A program made the translations under genes and the position numbers. From Chryseobacterium mucoviscidosis (GTDB lineage Bacteria; Bacteroidota; Bacteroidia; Flavobacteriales; Weeksellaceae), in assembly GCF_002177115.1 (NCBI RefSeq), contig NZ_MVAG01000147.1, positions 62,001-126,000 on the forward strand: DNA of 64,000 nucleotides, read 5' to 3'. The notes under the pieces were generated by a model. The model had not been told where the DNA came from and ran no database searches. It saw only the letters and a list, made by a program, of their open reading frames with translations. Shown piece after piece: positions 1-8,251 of the stretch (its first letter is position 1; each line of letters starts with the position of its first letter).

Positions 1-429
1 AGCTACGATGACAATTTTAATGAAATTGAAAAGAAAACGTTCCAGAAGATCATTCAACCGAATTATATCATTGATTTCCAAAGCTTAAACCCTGAAAAAA
101 CAGTGCTATATTTTCAGAATAAAAAATGGACCAATGCACAGAAGCAGTTCACGGCAATTCCATTTCAGCCTAACCTCATCACTCAGCAAAGCAAAGGTTT
201 TGAGATAAAATCTACAAGAAAACCAATTCAGCAGTCTTTCAATCTGAATGAAAATTATATTTTTGTAAAAAATAATCCGTTATTGCTGTCTTTTTTAAAA
301 ACATTATCACCTAAAGAAAAGAAAATGATTTCCGATGTTGATTATATTTTTTATGGAAACAGAGATCAGGATTATTGTCTGAAAGTACAGTTTAAAAAAG
401 ATAACCTTCCTTTGATTTTAAGGTGGTAA
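1..429 (+). CDS. C-terminal part of an unidentified protein (5' truncated by window)
   Basis: The reading frame is open from base 1 to the stop at 427-429, so this is the last ~142 residues of a gene that starts outside the window; the GTG at 103 is only an internal codon. The fragment is polar and lysine-rich, with no membrane segment and no motif I recognise. It ends 14 bases before the next gene, with which it may be co-transcribed. I cannot assign a function from this fragment. Confidence 0.75.
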   Translation, partial: SYDDNFNEIEKKTFQKIIQPNYIIDFQSLNPEKTVLYFQNKKWTNAQKQFTAIPFQPNLITQQSKGFEIKSTRKPIQQSFNLNENYIFVKNNPLLLSFLKTLSPKEKKMISDVDYIFYGNRDQDYCLKVQFKKDNLPLILRW

Positions 430-443
430 AAAAATAAAAATCA

Positions 444-782
444 ATGGATGCTTCGCATATTACCTTACTAAAAACCGTTACTCATTATTTCCTGCATTTT
501 GTTTTTCCCGTGTTTATTGCTTTAACCTTTTACAGGAAGAACTGGAAAAAAGTGTATCTTATTTTGCTGGCAACCATGCTTGTAGATGTGGATCATCTTT
601 TTGCCAATCCTATATTTGATCCAGACCGCGGAAGCATCGGTTTTCATTTTTTGCATACTTATTATGCGATTGCGGTGTATTTTTTGATGCTTTTTTTTAA
701 AGGAAATATCAGAATTGCAGCCATCGGATTACTGCTTCATATGTTGACGGATTTTCAGGATTTTTATTTCTGGAACCATTAA
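444..782 (+). CDS. DUF6122 family small membrane protein
   Basis: This 112-residue protein has three to four hydrophobic segments separated by short polar loops. Histidines and aspartates lie near the membrane faces: VDVDHLF around residue 47, GFHFLHTYY around 66, and LLHMLTDFQDFYFWNH at the C-terminus. The repeated acidic/His pattern is typical of DUF6122, a small integral membrane family of Bacteroidetes with no known activity; it faintly recalls metal-dependent membrane hydrolases of the YdjM type. It lies just downstream of the truncated first gene. The family call comes from recognising the pattern, not from a search. Confidence 0.7.
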   Translation: MDASHITLLKTVTHYFLHFVFPVFIALTFYRKNWKKVYLILLATMLVDVDHLFANPIFDPDRGSIGFHFLHTYYAIAVYFLMLFFKGNIRIAAIGLLLHMLTDFQDFYFWNH

Positions 783-847
783 AATACCATTAATATTTTC
801 TTTTGATATTTCAAAAGTCATCGATTTTTTGTATTTTAGGAACAGTT

Positions 848-1918
848 ATGAAATTGAAAGAATTTTTACATTATACATATATTTTTCCCATTCTTGCAGT
901 CGGTTATTATTTTTCCGGACTCATGGGAACGGGTGTTTTGTCTGATGTAATTGCCGGAATTTTATTAACAGGCAGTGTTTTATCCGCAGTGCATCACGCG
1001 GAAGTGGTCGCACATAAAGTAGGCGAACCTTTCGGAACTATTATCCTTGCGCTGTGTATTACAATCATTGAAGTGGCGCTGATTATTTCGCTGATGGTTG
1101 CGGGAGGAGATCAGGCAATCACGCTTGCAAGAGATACGGTTTTCGCTGCGGTGATGCTTATTCTTAATGGAATTTTAGGAATCTGTATTTTGGTGGGCGG
1201 TGTGAAATATTACGAACAGTTTTTCGCAAGAACTTCCGCCACAACTTATCTGGTTAGTATTGTTTCCATCCTGATTTTGACTTTGGTTCTTCCGAATTTC
1301 ACGTCCAGCGTAAACGGACCTTTTTATAATGAAGCACAGTTGATTTTTGTTTCAATTGCCTGTTTGGTGATTTATGGTGTATTTCTGATGGTTCAGACGA
1401 TCCGTCACAGAAATTATTTCATCGTTCCGGAAGAGCAGTCGGAAGAAAATTATATTCCTTCGGTTTCAAAAACGGCAATCAGTTTTACTTTTCTGGTGAT
1501 TTGTCTGGCGATTGTTGTGATGATGGCAAAAGGTCTTTCTGCCACAATTGAAAATATGGTGCAGAGTTTAGGCGCTCCAAAATCTCTGGTCGGAGTCATT
1601 ATCGCGGCGGTTGTTCTGCTTCCGGAAGGTGTTGCGGCGATCCGGGCGGCTCGAAGCAATCAGATCCAATCCAGTTTAAATTTAGCTTTAGGATCAGCTT
1701 TGGCAAGTATAGGACTGACAATTCCTGCGGTTTCTGTCGTATGTATTTTATACGATATTCCGCTGGTTTTAGGTCTGGATAAGAAAGATATTATTCTGCT
1801 GTCGCTTTCTGTTTTTATCGTGATGCTTTCTTTAAGCCGCGGAAAAACAAATATCCTCTACGGAACGGTTTTATTGGTAAACCTTGCAGCCTACATTTTC
1901 ACAGTAATTGTGCCTTAA
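848..1918 (+). CDS. CaCA-type cation/proton antiporter (ChaA / y4hA-like)
   Basis: A 356-residue, strongly hydrophobic protein with about ten or eleven membrane helices. It carries the two inverted alpha repeats of the Ca2+/cation antiporter superfamily. Alpha-1 holds GEPFGT at residues 59-64 followed by IEV at 74-76; alpha-2 holds LLPEG near 257 followed by a NLALGSALASIG helix. The acidic residues of these repeats are the expected ion ligands. Such proteins exchange Ca2+ or Na+/K+ for protons across the inner membrane. An upstream in-frame ATG at 803 would add 15 residues without helix character, so the ATG at 848 is preferred. Confidence 0.85.
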   Translation: MKLKEFLHYTYIFPILAVGYYFSGLMGTGVLSDVIAGILLTGSVLSAVHHAEVVAHKVGEPFGTIILALCITIIEVALIISLMVAGGDQAITLARDTVFAAVMLILNGILGICILVGGVKYYEQFFARTSATTYLVSIVSILILTLVLPNFTSSVNGPFYNEAQLIFVSIACLVIYGVFLMVQTIRHRNYFIVPEEQSEENYIPSVSKTAISFTFLVICLAIVVMMAKGLSATIENMVQSLGAPKSLVGVIIAAVVLLPEGVAAIRAARSNQIQSSLNLALGSALASIGLTIPAVSVVCILYDIPLVLGLDKKDIILLSLSVFIVMLSLSRGKTNILYGTVLLVNLAAYIFTVIVP

Positions 1919-1958
1919 ATCTAAAAACTTTAAACCCAAAACGTAGAACATTAAACCA

Positions 1959-2339
1959 TTAAAGTCTTCTCGCCAAATCCATTTTGAAAGCCATTAATTT
2001 GGCAATGTTTTCGGATTTGTAAATTGCCAGATCTGCATTTTCGCCCACAAAATTTTCTTCAACCGTTGTTTTCCAGAGATTCAGCCAACGATGGAAATGA
2101 TGCTGTTCCATCGCCTGAATTTCATTGACCGGAAAATGAACGCCCATCGGATTTCCTTTGTACGACATCTGTCCGAAAAGAATGGATTCCCAAAATGAAT
2201 ACATCTTCGGCAAATGACTGTCCCAGTTTACTTTAGCAATATCATTAAAGAAAAAGCCAATCACCTCATCTTTAACGACTTTGGCATAAAACGAATTCAC
2301 CAGTTGTTCAATATCCTCTCTTGATTCTAATTTTTTCAT
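1959..2339 (-). CDS. Group III truncated haemoglobin
   Basis: A 126-residue cytoplasmic globin with the compact 2-on-2 length. It shows the group III pattern: FYAKVVKDEVIGFFF in the A/B region, a KMYSFWESILFG stretch in helix E, the YKGNPMGVHFPV segment carrying the probable proximal His68, and HFHRWLNLW in helix G. Group III globins bind O2/NO and are linked to NO detoxification or electron-transfer roles; the role here is not known. It converges on the antiporter gene with only 40 bases between the stop codons, so it is transcribed separately. Confidence 0.88.
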   Translation of the reverse strand: MKKLESREDIEQLVNSFYAKVVKDEVIGFFFNDIAKVNWDSHLPKMYSFWESILFGQMSYKGNPMGVHFPVNEIQAMEQHHFHRWLNLWKTTVEENFVGENADLAIYKSENIAKLMAFKMDLARRL

Positions 2340-2445
2340 ACACCAAAGTTAGCATAAAATTGTGTGGGAATGTTTTGGTTTGGGGTTGATACATTTCAGG
2401 GTTTTGATTTTGTTTTTTATGAGACAGTATACGATTTTCTGTAAG

Positions 2446-2655
2446 TTAAATTAATTTGCTATCAGATAAAAAACTCACCAAATCTTCAATTCTTTCAATA
2501 TATTTTCCAGATATTCTTTTTTCATTGATACATAACCCGACCTGATTTGAAGTATCAAAAAACAATTCTACAGATTTATTTTCTTGAAATTGATATGTTA
2601 AAAAACTTATTTCTATCCATCCGTTTTTATTAAATATTCTGTAAGAGTTCCTCAT
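2446..2655 (-). CDS. Small hypothetical protein
   Basis: A 69-residue open frame starting at an ATG (2655) just past the stop of the Imm35-like remnant. The frame stays open upstream to an ATG at 2733, but that extension overlaps the Imm35 coding sequence in another frame and looks spurious. The protein is a mix of strands and polar residues (GWIEISFLTY, KSVELFFDTSN) with no motif I know. It may be a second small immunity protein or the tail of the upstream broken gene. Confidence 0.4.
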   Translation of the reverse strand: MRNSYRIFNKNGWIEISFLTYQFQENKSVELFFDTSNQVGLCINEKRISGKYIERIEDLVSFLSDSKLI

Positions 2656-2671
2656 TTTAATAAATTTAAGT

Positions 2672-2964
2672 CTAACAATATCTTCCCGCTTCGTATTCCT
2701 GGATATAATATTCGATCGTATTGCCGGAGCCAAATTCTATAATTTCTGCATCAACATTTTTGACTAAAAAAGGAACATTTCCAACTAATGTATTATACTT
2801 TTCATCTCTTGTCTCATAAAATTCTTTGCTTACATAGAAAAAAATCATTCCATAACTTTTTTAATAGTAGCTTCTTTGAAAAGAGAAAGCTTAATCCCAG
2901 ATTTTTCACTTGATTTATCAATATGATCTTGAGCAATCCGGTTGATTTCTTGTTCTGTTAACAT
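2672..2964 (-). pseudogene. Imm35-like immunity gene with a homopolymer frameshift
   Basis: Two adjacent frames together give one protein of about 98 residues. The first part (ATG at 2964) ends at a stop at 2845-2847. The second runs from about 2848 to a stop at 2672-2674. They join in frame if one base is added to the run of six T (plus strand) at 2857-2862. The joined product has the Imm35 (YrhB-like) core: a YGMIFFYVSKEFYETRD strand pair, then LVGNVPFLVKN, then a Gly-rich turn and IEYYIQEYE. Imm35 proteins neutralise polymorphic toxins. As sequenced the gene is broken; a sequencing error in the homopolymer is possible. Confidence 0.55.
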
Positions 2965-3002
2965 AATTATTTTCCTGTTTTTACGATTTTAATTTACGAA
3001 AA

Positions 3003-3034
3003 ACAAAAAGATTGCCTCTTTTCTGAGACAACCT
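3003..3034 (-). terminator. Rho-independent terminator of the 3044-3610 gene
   Basis: On the minus strand a 10-bp stem (AGGTTGTCTC with GAGGCAATCT, including G-U pairs) is followed by a T-rich run (CTTTTTG). It lies directly after the stop of the membrane protein gene. Confidence 0.6.
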
Positions 3035-3043
3035 ATTTTATTC

Positions 3044-3610
3044 TTATTTATTTTTTAGATTCAATAAATCTCTAATTCTAAGAACTAAAAATACAAGCAA
3101 TAACAAGGTATTAAAAATATATAAGTAATTCTCATAGCTGTTATATTTCTGGTTGTAGTAAAACAGTTCAGAAATATTATATACTAAGTTTAAATAAATC
3201 AAAAAATAAAAAAGAATGCTTAAATAAAGATATTTTTTTAGACTACTCCTAAAAAATAGAAAATAAAGAAGTAAAAAACGATTTAAAGGTAATGCTAAAA
3301 TCCCCCAAGAAGAGTTAATATCATTCCAATGAATTATATTTATACCAAAAATTAGCAAAAGTGTCCAAAAGTCAATCTCTTGTTCTACATGCTGATTTTT
3401 TCTTTGCATTAAGAAAAAAATAATATAAATAATGGCTAGGATTATTGTATGGATTTTAATCCATCGTTTTACCACCTCATAACATTCTGTAAATCCATCG
3501 CCACAAAATAGTCCGTAATCTATGATATCACTTGAGTAAATATATCCGAAATAAGCAGTAAAGCCTGCTGACAAGATCAATAAAATAAATAAAAACTGTT
3601 TTTTTCTCAT
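3044..3610 (-). CDS. Polytopic membrane protein, unknown
   Basis: A 188-residue protein with about six hydrophobic helices, very rich in Ile, Leu, Phe and Tyr. It has a short exported loop with two cysteines (FCGDGFTECYE, residues ~35-45) between helices one and two. No family motif is seen. It lies among toxin/immunity remnants and ends at its own terminator. Membrane immunity proteins of this size are common beside pore-forming or lipid-targeting toxins, so an immunity role is possible, but this rests only on location. Confidence 0.6.
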   Translation of the reverse strand: MRKKQFLFILLILSAGFTAYFGYIYSSDIIDYGLFCGDGFTECYEVVKRWIKIHTIILAIIYIIFFLMQRKNQHVEQEIDFWTLLLIFGINIIHWNDINSSWGILALPLNRFLLLYFLFFRSSLKKYLYLSILFYFLIYLNLVYNISELFYYNQKYNSYENYLYIFNTLLLLVFLVLRIRDLLNLKNK

Positions 3611-3811
3611 TTGTTTTTAGAAAATAGCAAAGCAATATTAGCTACTTATGTTTTATTTTTGAGGGCTGTAATTTCGGCTTGAATTGAGCATTAGTTCGTC
3701 AGTAATACAATGACTTTTCAGAAATCAATTTATTTATAATTGGTGGTCAATTCAAACCGAAAGTAGATAGTCAATGCTACTGAAATTTGCAGGTTTATTA
3801 TTTTTTTAAAC

Positions 3812-3840
3812 TAAAGAACCACGCAAAAAGTGCGTGATTC
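3812..3840 (-). terminator. Rho-independent terminator after the 3849-4244 gene
   Basis: On the minus strand, arms AATCACGCA and TGCGTGGTT flank a five-base loop and are followed by CTTTAGTTT. It sits just past the stop of the immunity-like gene. Confidence 0.65.
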
Positions 3841-3848
3841 AATCATTT

Positions 3849-4244
3849 TCATTCCTCTTCTTCTCTTTTTATAAACTCATCTAGAGTGATAAAATCGTCA
3901 CTACTTTCAACTAAAACATCCGGTAAATATTCTCTTAATTCTTTAATAAGAGGCATCATAAAATTATCTATATCCTCGTGCGACATCTTACTTGACCAAT
4001 TTATTTGAACAATATTCCCATATAGGTTGTCATGAAATTTAAATGTATCTATAAATTCTTCTTTAGTATAAATAGAAAAAGAAATATCAAATCCTGTTGA
4101 AGGATTTATAATATTGAAAGATGTACCATATTCATCTATATCTTTACCTATTAAATTATTTGTTTTTTGAGCAATTTCTCTAAGTATTTCTTCTAATTGG
4201 CTCAATTCCTTAAAGCTTTCACTTATTATTCTAAAATCTGGCAT
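3849..4244 (-). CDS. Immunity-like protein, paralogue of 4467-4928
   Basis: A 131-residue acidic, soluble protein. Its N-terminal half aligns by eye with the protein at 4467-4928: both have an IAQK/VAQK helix, an IGK turn, an EY pair and an alternating strand ending in an N-rich segment. Later both show a GNIVQINW / GIMVSIDY strand and a C-terminal helix ending near LREYLPDVLV / LIEIPELLVY. It starts one base after the stop of an orphan toxin tip (4246-4428), the usual toxin-immunity coupling. No named Imm family is recognised; its cognate toxin has lost its body. Confidence 0.6.
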   Translation of the reverse strand: MPDFRIISESFKELSQLEEILREIAQKTNNLIGKDIDEYGTSFNIINPSTGFDISFSIYTKEEFIDTFKFHDNLYGNIVQINWSSKMSHEDIDNFMMPLIKELREYLPDVLVESSDDFITLDEFIKREEEE

Positions 4245-4245
4245 A

Positions 4246-4428
4246 TCAATATAATTTTTTAATTTGTTTAAAATCGGTTATAACTATTACTTCAATTTCT
4301 CTATTCTGTTGAAGCGTTTTTAAAACACTTTGGTCTAAACTACCACCCTTAGTAAACTGTTTGACAAATAATACTACAGGTTTTTTCTGAACATTTATAA
4401 AGTTTTCGTCTAAAGAATCAATATATTT
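4246..4428 (-). pseudogene. Orphan C-terminal tip of a polymorphic toxin
   Basis: About 60 codons are open from just after an in-frame TAA (4429-4431) to a TGA at 4246-4248, with no start codon in a sensible place. The translation begins KYIDSLDEN and ends TDFKQIKKLY. It matches the other tip (4928-5080) in its KYI start, a KPVVLFVKQF / KSVLAIKSF strand, a LKTLQQ / FKELQK helix and the final QIKKL / QIKNL. I read it as the last part of a toxin whose body was deleted, left upstream of its immunity gene. Confidence 0.5.
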
Positions 4429-4460
4429 TTAAAAACCCTCTCATTAAAAATGAAAGGGTT
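4429..4460 (-). terminator. Rho-independent terminator after the 4467-4928 gene
   Basis: On the minus strand AACCCT and AGGGTT (with partial pairing of TTCAT/ATGAG inside) form a stem followed by TTTTT. It lies seven bases past the stop of the immunity-like gene. Confidence 0.6.
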
Positions 4461-4466
4461 GATACT

Positions 4467-4928
4467 TTAAGCTAGATTACTTAAATCTTGTGGTGGATTT
4501 CCCAAAAGAGCGTAGCTATCTGTTCCTGAAAAATTCTCTAAGTGAGATATATTGAAAACAAAATTCCCAATACCTTTTGGCGTTTCTTCATTATAAACTA
4601 ATAATTCTGGAATTTCTATTAATATCTGTTGTAAAAAGGGAATAAGTAGTATATCTTGATAGTCATAATCAATACTAACCATTATTCCGTACCCATCTAT
4701 ATTATACAAATTATTGAAAGTATCATTATAGTCTGATTTACAGCTAATTGAAACTCTTAAATTATCTCCAAAATCTTCTTTAAAGAGATTGATCTCAATA
4801 ATATCATATTCTTGACTGTAAGATTTACCAATATTATAACCAAGTTTTTGAGCTACTTTTTCAATAGTAACACTTAATTCATTAGAGTTTAAATATTCTT
4901 GACTGATTAAATGAATTGTATTTGCCAT
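4467..4928 (-). CDS. Immunity-like protein, paralogue of 3849-4244
   Basis: A 153-residue acidic soluble protein related to its neighbour at 3849-4244 (shared AQK..IGK..EY pattern and C-terminal helix). Its ATG overlaps the TAA of the preceding toxin tip as TAATG, which implies translational coupling and supports an immunity role for that toxin family. The C-terminus carries an extra segment (GTDSYALLGNPPQDLSNLA) absent from the paralogue. Family not recognised. Confidence 0.6.
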   Translation of the reverse strand: MANTIHLISQEYLNSNELSVTIEKVAQKLGYNIGKSYSQEYDIIEINLFKEDFGDNLRVSISCKSDYNDTFNNLYNIDGYGIMVSIDYDYQDILLIPFLQQILIEIPELLVYNEETPKGIGNFVFNISHLENFSGTDSYALLGNPPQDLSNLA

Positions 4929-5080
4929 TATTTTAAATTTTTAATTTGATTTAATTCTGTTATTATAATAACTCCTCGTTTTTGAAGTTCTTTAAATACT
5001 GGATGTGAAACATTGATTGCGTCATCTTTAAATGATTTTATGGCTAAAACTGATTTCTTATTTTTAGGGTTAATATATTT
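4928..5080 (-). pseudogene. Orphan C-terminal tip of a polymorphic toxin, second copy
   Basis: About 50 codons of toxin-like sequence (from KYINPKNKK to TELNQIKNLK) end in a TAA that overlaps the start of the immunity-like gene. It is homologous by eye to the tip at 4246-4428. Upstream it runs straight into a piece of DNA copied from the nucleotidyltransferase gene (5081-5265), so most of the original toxin gene has been deleted. Confidence 0.5.
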
Positions 5081-5265
5081 TTCATATTTTGGATAAATTT
5101 CTCGGTTTGGCTTTCATCTAATACCAAAAGATCAAGATAATAATTCTCTTCAACCAAAACATGGGAATTTTTCAGTTTGCATTTCGTCTGTACCAAAACA
5201 TCCCAGTCTTTTCCTTCCAATTCACTCTAGCGTTCCAAAGGAAGCATTCCTCTGCTCCTGAAAAG
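5081..5265 (-). pseudogene. Internal fragment of the nucleotidyltransferase gene (diverged duplicate)
   Basis: This stretch matches 8311-8495 at a constant offset of 3230 bases with scattered substitutions and no visible indel. It corresponds to the middle of the nucleotidyltransferase (the 8238-8606 gene), from the GSRG region to ESQTEKF. The homology stops abruptly at AAAAG (5261-5265) and near TTCAT (5081). In the intact locus the nucleotidyltransferase precedes the toxin, and here the fragment precedes a toxin tip, so this is the scar of a deleted second nucleotidyltransferase-toxin unit. Confidence 0.85.
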
Positions 5266-5292
5266 AAAAACCACAACGGTTAAGGTTGTGGC
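5261..5292 (-). terminator. Rho-independent terminator of the toxin-immunity operon
   Basis: On the minus strand CCACAAC and GTTGTGG form a seven-bp stem followed by TTTTTCTTTT. It lies ~45 bases after the stop of the 5336-5761 gene and would close the leftward toxin transcription unit. Confidence 0.7.
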
Positions 5293-5335
5293 TAATTAAT
5301 CCGTAACAGATTACAAATCCGCGATATCTGAAGAT

Positions 5336-5761
5336 TTAATCGAACTTGAACTCTACTACATCTGAATCATTAGGATCATTAAATAAATTATATAAGGATA
5401 TTGCTGGCATAAGTTTTTTTTCTAAAGATAGATAACTTCTCTTGAAAGGCGCTTTGTAAGTTTTGCTTTTATAGACTATACTTTTATAAACCTCCGTTTC
5501 ATCTGCTTCTTTAAAGTTGTGAATATCTCTATCTATATATTCTTCCATTTTTTTTGAAATGATATCCTTTTCTTCCTTACTTAAAACAAAATCTTGTTGC
5601 TGGAAAATTTTATTTTGCAATTCAGGCTTACTCTCTAAAATCTTGAGCATTAAACCAATAGGTGAATACACACCTATATCTCTCTTTGTTTTCTCATAAT
5701 CTTTGGAAAATCCAGTTGTAATTGCTAACTCTCCATTTTTATAAATTGTTATATTACTCAT
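5336..5761 (-). CDS. Probable immunity protein for the 828-residue toxin
   Basis: A 141-residue soluble, lysine- and glutamate-rich protein with no signal peptide or membrane segment. Its ATG lies three bases after the toxin stop, and a strong terminator follows it, so it is the last gene of the operon. Size, position and tight spacing are those of an immunity gene. No Imm family motif is recognised, and it does not resemble the two immunity-like paralogues downstream. Confidence 0.6.
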   Translation of the reverse strand: MSNITIYKNGELAITTGFSKDYEKTKRDIGVYSPIGLMLKILESKPELQNKIFQQQDFVLSKEEKDIISKKMEEYIDRDIHNFKEADETEVYKSIVYKSKTYKAPFKRSYLSLEKKLMPAISLYNLFNDPNDSDVVEFKFD

Positions 5762-5764
5762 ATC

Positions 5765-8251
5765 TTACTTATTAAAATTTTTACTATAAATTATTACTTC
5801 TACACTATTTTCCCATTTATTAAGATATACGCTATCATCATTTATAACAGAAATACCTCTTTTACTCATTGTTTTATAAAAGGTCGTGGTTTTTAATGCT
5901 TCATTTTCATTTTCTAGTTCATTAAATGCCTTCCAAAATTGTTTATATCCTAAAGAGGATCCTCCTGGATAACTTTCATACTCATTCCAGTCCGCCTTTG
6001 CTCCTTTTATTTCTTTTCCATAGATTTCAAAGCTATCGTCTAAAAATTTTTGACCAAATCCTTTATAAGGTTCCTTTAAAAGTTTATCAGGAATTCTAAA
6101 ATTGTATTCTATAATTCCATATTCTGAAAGATCTGCTCTATTTGGAAATTTAGATAATTCATCTGCGAATTTCCATTTTAGAACTCCTCCATTTTTTGTA
6201 ACTTCATAAACAATTCCTTTATATTTTAAGTTTGCAGAATGCGTTATCTTTTCGCGGAAAATATTGAGAGCTATTTTATTTGCAAATTCTTCAGCACTTT
6301 TAATATTTTTAAAATGAGCTTGCTTTAAAAACCTTCCCACTTCAAAATCTTTACCTGAAAAAAGTGGCTTTCCATTATAAATTACCTCATATAAACCTTC
6401 TTCTGCAACTTTCTTTACTGAAAGCCCTTTTGCAGCTAAATCTTGTACTACTTTTTCTACGTACTTTTCAGGAGATGAGGCTAAATTAAGAACTTTTTTC
6501 CAAAGACTATACTTCTCGCCTTGTATCACAACTTCCTCTATTTCGTTAGCTGCCACTTTGGCGGCTTGTCTGGCTTGATAAGCATCCAGTTCAGTTATTA
6601 ATTTTTCTAACTGTTCCGTAAAAATACGGAAATTTCCCTTCACATTTTTCAGGTTCTTCAGCTTTTCCAAAAGAGCGGGTCCGTGTGTAAGGATGCCGTC
6701 TATCAACACTACACTCAGCATTCCGGCACCTACCAGACCATAGATAATATCCCAATTATCAACAAACCATTTCCCCTCCGGAGATTGTGAGAGCCATTTT
6801 TTAACATCCTCATTCATCAAAGACAGATCAATACTTGCTAATGTCATATCTGCTATTGCTATTGCAGAAACTTCACCCGTAAGTCCCATCGTTAAAATCC
6901 CGGCAATAATAGCTATAATATCTGCCCCTATACGAATATCACGCATTACTTCTTCCCATTCCTTCTCATCTGCGATGGCTTTTATAAAAAGGGCAGTTAC
7001 CATTTGCGCTTTTCCTCCTTCAATATCCCTGTCCATATAATGTACGAGATGCATCGGGTGGTAAAGATACCCCGGATCTATGGCTTCGGCCTCGGTTTTG
7101 GTTTCTTCCGTCATTACCCCGCCTTTTCCGAACTCATCAGTTTCCTGCTGTTCAATAACCTTGGTAACTGTTCTTTTCTGTTGAAGAAAAATACTGTTTT
7201 TGTAATCGAAGTCCCAATCAAAACTTAATATACCTTTAATGGTGTTCAGTGTATCATTCAGTTCGGTGATATTGGTTTCTACAAAATATTCTTTCCCTCT
7301 GAAAAGCGCATTTTTAGTTATTATTGCTTTCGCATTGGAAGTACTTTTTGCATAATGATTAAGCATTGAGGCAAAAATACGTCTGTTCAAAAACCGCATC
7401 CCAAATATTTCGGTAGTACCATCCAGATTATCATAAATTTCCGTTATAAACTTCGGATTTTTCCAGAAAAAATCTCCGGTTTCTTTAAAATTCCTGAACA
7501 TGGCCACAACCTTTATGAAAAGAGAACTGGTATCTTTTGTCCAACTGAACCATCCTGTATCATCTTCCTTTGCAAGAATTTTTAAATGGTTTGCCACAGT
7601 TTCTGTAGAAAGGAAAATATGTTTAATAAAACTTTCAGGGAGATCTCCATATACTTTATATAGATCTTCTGCACTTTCAGACTGTTTCAGAAAATCTGTA
7701 AATTCTCTGATGAAAAATGAAGAGGCATCCCTTTCTGTTTCTACATTTCCATAGCCAATATATAGAAGAAGGTTTTTATAGTATGCAAAAGCGTGAGTTT
7801 TTAGTTCAATCGCTGTTTGACGGGTATCTGTATATAGAAATGTTAAAGAATAAGTCAGTCTGTGTTCTTCATCAAAATACACTTCCATATAGGGACGATC
7901 TCTTGAAAACTTCTGAGAGGTTGTTATAATTCCATTTTTCAATCCTATTTTTGCAGAAACATCAATGTGAGTTTCTCCGTTCATAATGTATGTTTGTGCA
8001 GTGTCCTGAAAATATCCATTAAAAGTATACTGCATTGGAGAGCCGTTTCCTACATTATTACTAATCTTAATATCATCCAAGAGTTTATTAAGATTAATAT
8101 ATTGGTCTTCTTTATAGTCAATATTATTTTTTGAAATATTTGCCAGTCCTTGCAAAGGATTTTTATTTCCTTCAAACCCCTGGGTTACTTCTTCAAAAGA
8201 AAGTATTTTATACCGGGATAGATCCCCGAATTCATCATCAAATGTTCCCAT
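5765..8251 (-). CDS. Polymorphic-toxin-like protein with variable C-terminal domain
   Basis: An 828-residue protein without a Sec signal peptide. The N-terminal ~400 residues are mixed alpha/beta of unknown family. Two hydrophobic helical hairpins follow (about residues 440-475 and 500-530, Gly/Ala/Ile-rich), then a charged helical linker and a ~150-residue C-terminal region (KGIVYEVTKNGGV to the end) that is the likely toxic domain. The body-hydrophobic hairpins-tip plan, an adjacent small gene, and decayed extra tips downstream fit the polymorphic toxin scheme. The gene overlaps the nucleotidyltransferase gene by 14 bases. The activity of the tip is not recognised. Confidence 0.6.
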   Translation of the reverse strand: MGTFDDEFGDLSRYKILSFEEVTQGFEGNKNPLQGLANISKNNIDYKEDQYINLNKLLDDIKISNNVGNGSPMQYTFNGYFQDTAQTYIMNGETHIDVSAKIGLKNGIITTSQKFSRDRPYMEVYFDEEHRLTYSLTFLYTDTRQTAIELKTHAFAYYKNLLLYIGYGNVETERDASSFFIREFTDFLKQSESAEDLYKVYGDLPESFIKHIFLSTETVANHLKILAKEDDTGWFSWTKDTSSLFIKVVAMFRNFKETGDFFWKNPKFITEIYDNLDGTTEIFGMRFLNRRIFASMLNHYAKSTSNAKAIITKNALFRGKEYFVETNITELNDTLNTIKGILSFDWDFDYKNSIFLQQKRTVTKVIEQQETDEFGKGGVMTEETKTEAEAIDPGYLYHPMHLVHYMDRDIEGGKAQMVTALFIKAIADEKEWEEVMRDIRIGADIIAIIAGILTMGLTGEVSAIAIADMTLASIDLSLMNEDVKKWLSQSPEGKWFVDNWDIIYGLVGAGMLSVVLIDGILTHGPALLEKLKNLKNVKGNFRIFTEQLEKLITELDAYQARQAAKVAANEIEEVVIQGEKYSLWKKVLNLASSPEKYVEKVVQDLAAKGLSVKKVAEEGLYEVIYNGKPLFSGKDFEVGRFLKQAHFKNIKSAEEFANKIALNIFREKITHSANLKYKGIVYEVTKNGGVLKWKFADELSKFPNRADLSEYGIIEYNFRIPDKLLKEPYKGFGQKFLDDSFEIYGKEIKGAKADWNEYESYPGGSSLGYKQFWKAFNELENENEALKTTTFYKTMSKRGISVINDDSVYLNKWENSVEVIIYSKNFNK

